64,000 bases of DNA from Solemya velum gill symbiont (lineage in GTDB: Bacteria > Pseudomonadota > Gammaproteobacteria > Chromatiales > Chromatiaceae). The stretch is taken from positions 434,001 through 498,000 of the forward strand of contig NZ_JRAA01000002.1 of the NCBI RefSeq assembly GCF_000787395.1. Direction: 5' to 3'. Below, piece after piece: positions 62,505 to 64,000 of the stretch. Positions within the stretch are counted from its first letter, which is position 1. The number at the start of each line of letters is the position of its first letter. Under the pieces are notes generated by a model. That model saw only the letters and a list, made by a program, of their open reading frames with translations. It was not told the DNA's origin and did no database searches. Both the position numbers and the translations under genes were made by a program.

Positions 62505-63578
62505 TTAAGAAACAGTCATGAATTCTTTTTTGACGCCTCCCCTCTGTGACCCGGGCTCGACATTCCCGAAAAACACTTTCATTGACTCCGCCAGGGGGCG
62601 TGAATTCGGTACTGCCATCCATGCTCGATATAATTGCCTTTGATTATGTAACTCTTCACCATTAATGAACTCTGTACGAGAGTGCAAGAGAACATGGTTA
62701 TTCACGAACATCACATCACCCTCTTGAAAGTGCCTGCGATATTGCCAGTTCTCCTTATCATTGATATATCGATCAAACGTATCGAGTGCATCAATCTGAC
62801 TCTCAGACATTTGAGCGACGCCTGGAAAATTTTGTGCCCGATCAGTGTAAAAGCGTGAATACCGGCAACAGATTTCGCCGTCTCTCTCGCTAAAAACCGG
62901 AGCAGACCAGGTTCTGGGTAACGTAGTCGCTTCTGTATTGCGCCCTTCCGGGTACATATAATCCTGCCAGGCGTTAGCAAAATCCTGGTAAAGAATAGTG
63001 AGCTGATCAGGACAGGTACGCAGCATTTCATTATGTATCGCTACGGCACTGGCCAGGATTGTCTCCCCACCCGATAGAGGTGTTCTTCTGCATAAGAATC
63101 CGACAACATCGCAGCCGTCATTATGAACTGGAAGACCAAGATGGTGCTTGCTTCCACGACGTTCATATAAATTAGCCTGACCTTCATCCTGTATAGGCTG
63201 TAGTAGCTCCCCCATTACTGTTTGTGGTTGGGGTGTGCCGATGTAGGAAAGCATACCGCCATACATAAGGCGGGAATCATCTTCACTGCAATCAAGTGGG
63301 AAATTCTGAAATAGTACAACTCCACAACCTTCCTCCAGGTCTAATTGTGCTTGCTCGAGTAACGGACCTAAAGTGGGCAAGATAAAATTATCCTTCGAGG
63401 GTAACAATGTACCTTCTCGCACTTTTTGGGCCAATCCGTTCGTTGCGACGCTCTCTTTGAATTGCAGCAAGGCATTCTTGAGTTCATTTTGATGTGGTTC
63501 ACTAAGCACATGAATCCAGGATGTATCTTCTTCTAACTGGGACACTGTCCATGCCGCAGCACAATTGAAAGAGTGCAT
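62505..63578 (-). CDS. TauD/TfdA-family Fe(II)/2-oxoglutarate dioxygenase
   Basis: A 357-residue non-haem iron dioxygenase. It has HxD metal ligands in LPVHNDGCDVVGF (about residues 152 and 154), a distal His in NNHVLLHSRTEF and an Arg in QLYRAWM for 2-oxoglutarate. I start at ATG 63578 with GAGA upstream; a GTG at 63593 in frame is less supported. It is first in a two-gene operon with an acyl ligase. The family hydroxylates or desaturates acids such as taurine, gamma-butyrobetaine or amino acids. Confidence 0.85.
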   Translation of the reverse strand: MHSFNCAAAWTVSQLEEDTSWIHVLSEPHQNELKNALLQFKESVATNGLAQKVREGTLLPSKDNFILPTLGPLLEQAQLDLEEGCGVVLFQNFPLDCSEDDSRLMYGGMLSYIGTPQPQTVMGELLQPIQDEGQANLYERRGSKHHLGLPVHNDGCDVVGFLCRRTPLSGGETILASAVAIHNEMLRTCPDQLTILYQDFANAWQDYMYPEGRNTEATTLPRTWSAPVFSERDGEICCRYSRFYTDRAQNFPGVAQMSESQIDALDTFDRYINDKENWQYRRHFQEGDVMFVNNHVLLHSRTEFINGEELHNQRQLYRAWMAVPNSRPLAESMKVFFGNVEPGSQRGGVKKEFMTVS

Positions 63579-63866
63579 TGATCTATTTCTCACGAGATGA
63601 TGACAAGGTAGTTATATTTCTGTTTTCTAAATAATTACACATTGAAAACATATCTTTATATTATACCGTCATCATGCAGATTCCCCAAACTACCGTATAC
63701 AGCCCCCTCATAGCGAACTGCTGTTCCTGAATACCTATCCTGGAGTCCATTTCTACCAGACTCTGTTTTCCCATATGAGCCCTATAACTAAATATTATTA
63801 TTTACCGGACAAATAGAAGTAAAATCATATGTACTAATACTTCAATCCTGTTTTTTTCATTGACTT

Positions 63867-64000
63867 ATGGCTATTACACGAATTCTTGAGCATAAATGGT
63901 TCCACAATTTCATCATTGCAGTCATCATTTTTAACGGCATCATTCTAGGCTATCAGACCTCAAAAGGACTCAGCGAATCAACCATCCGGCTACTGGATGT
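63867..64000 (+). CDS. Voltage-gated ion channel-like protein (partial)
   Basis: The first 44 codons of a gene that leaves the window. ILEHKWFHNFIIAVIIFNGIILGYQTS matches the S1 helix of bacterial voltage-gated cation channels (NaChBac-type: basic N-terminus, then the first membrane segment ending GxxTS). The ribosome site is weak. The selectivity filter and pore are outside the window. A two-pore or K-type channel is also possible. Confidence 0.7.
   Translation, partial: MAITRILEHKWFHNFIIAVIIFNGIILGYQTSKGLSESTIRLLD

Noticed and set aside
62505-63578. Reading the dioxygenase/ligase pair as an isonitrile cluster
   Set aside because: Only two of the usual genes are present, with no carrier protein or thioesterase in reach.
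1-64000. CRISPR arrays, tRNA or rRNA genes
   Set aside because: No regularly spaced repeats, no tRNA T-loop context and no rRNA-like block were seen on reading.

Overview
The window comes from a bacterial chromosome, most likely a gammaproteobacterium. The signs are a FadE/FadI/FadJ-type beta-oxidation operon, EttA, Mfd, FolD, rhombosortase, a CrbS/CrbR-like (MxtR/ErdR-like) two-component pair and MacAB-like export genes. I cannot name the genus. No rRNA, tRNA or CRISPR array was seen. By eye, the right part (about 44-64 kb) is more AT-rich than the left.

Layout, left half. 0-2.7 kb: the end of an RND efflux pump, an ArsP-type permease with a mini-thioredoxin, and a DUF302 lipoprotein. 2.8-11.1 kb: a tightly coupled fatty-acid oxidation operon (fadE, thiolase, fadJ-like, acyl-CoA ligase) followed by a YiiX-like papain-fold gene. 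11.1-15 kb: a TSUP permease, an Old Yellow Enzyme and small exported proteins. The ligase, the YiiX-like gene and the Old Yellow Enzyme each carry one frameshift of the same sense. 15-19.3 kb: an ABC exporter with two FtsX-like permeases, an ATPase and an HlyD adaptor. 19.4-26.9 kb: folD, ettA, a DUF815 ATPase, mfd and a lipoprotein. 27-30.2 kb: rhombosortase, and an ECF sigma factor translationally coupled to a membrane-anchored VWA protein. 30.3-35.5 kb: a five-gene Liv/Urt-type ABC importer with a UUCG-loop terminator between the binding-protein gene and the permeases. 35.6-39.8 kb: a LuxR-type response regulator and an SSS-domain hybrid histidine kinase, converging.

Right half (accessory). 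Four IS30-family copies with identical transposases (40.9, 44.0, 48.5 and 52.9 kb) cut 41-54 kb into blocks. The blocks hold a CDP-archaeol synthase-like protein and a phosphoesterase; a globin, a methyltransferase and a GT39-like membrane glycosyltransferase; two more methyltransferases and an ATP-grasp-like protein; and a WD40 gene cut by an IS. Beyond lie three overlapping small unknown genes, a phosphoribosyltransferase, a Tat-exported H/P/R-rich protein and an IS3-family element. That IS3 element has a canonical GGGAAAC slippery heptamer and sits between two different truncated genes. Next come an exported TrmO-like gene with two in-frame amber codons, a DMT permease, a two-gene TauD-dioxygenase/acyl-ligase operon, and the start of a voltage-gated ion channel at the right edge.

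How the genes may work together: the left half looks like fatty-acid/acetate-type carbon use plus envelope transport under local regulators. The right half is an IS-rich, decaying accessory zone. All functions are read from motifs and architecture in the translated sequence; no database search was run.
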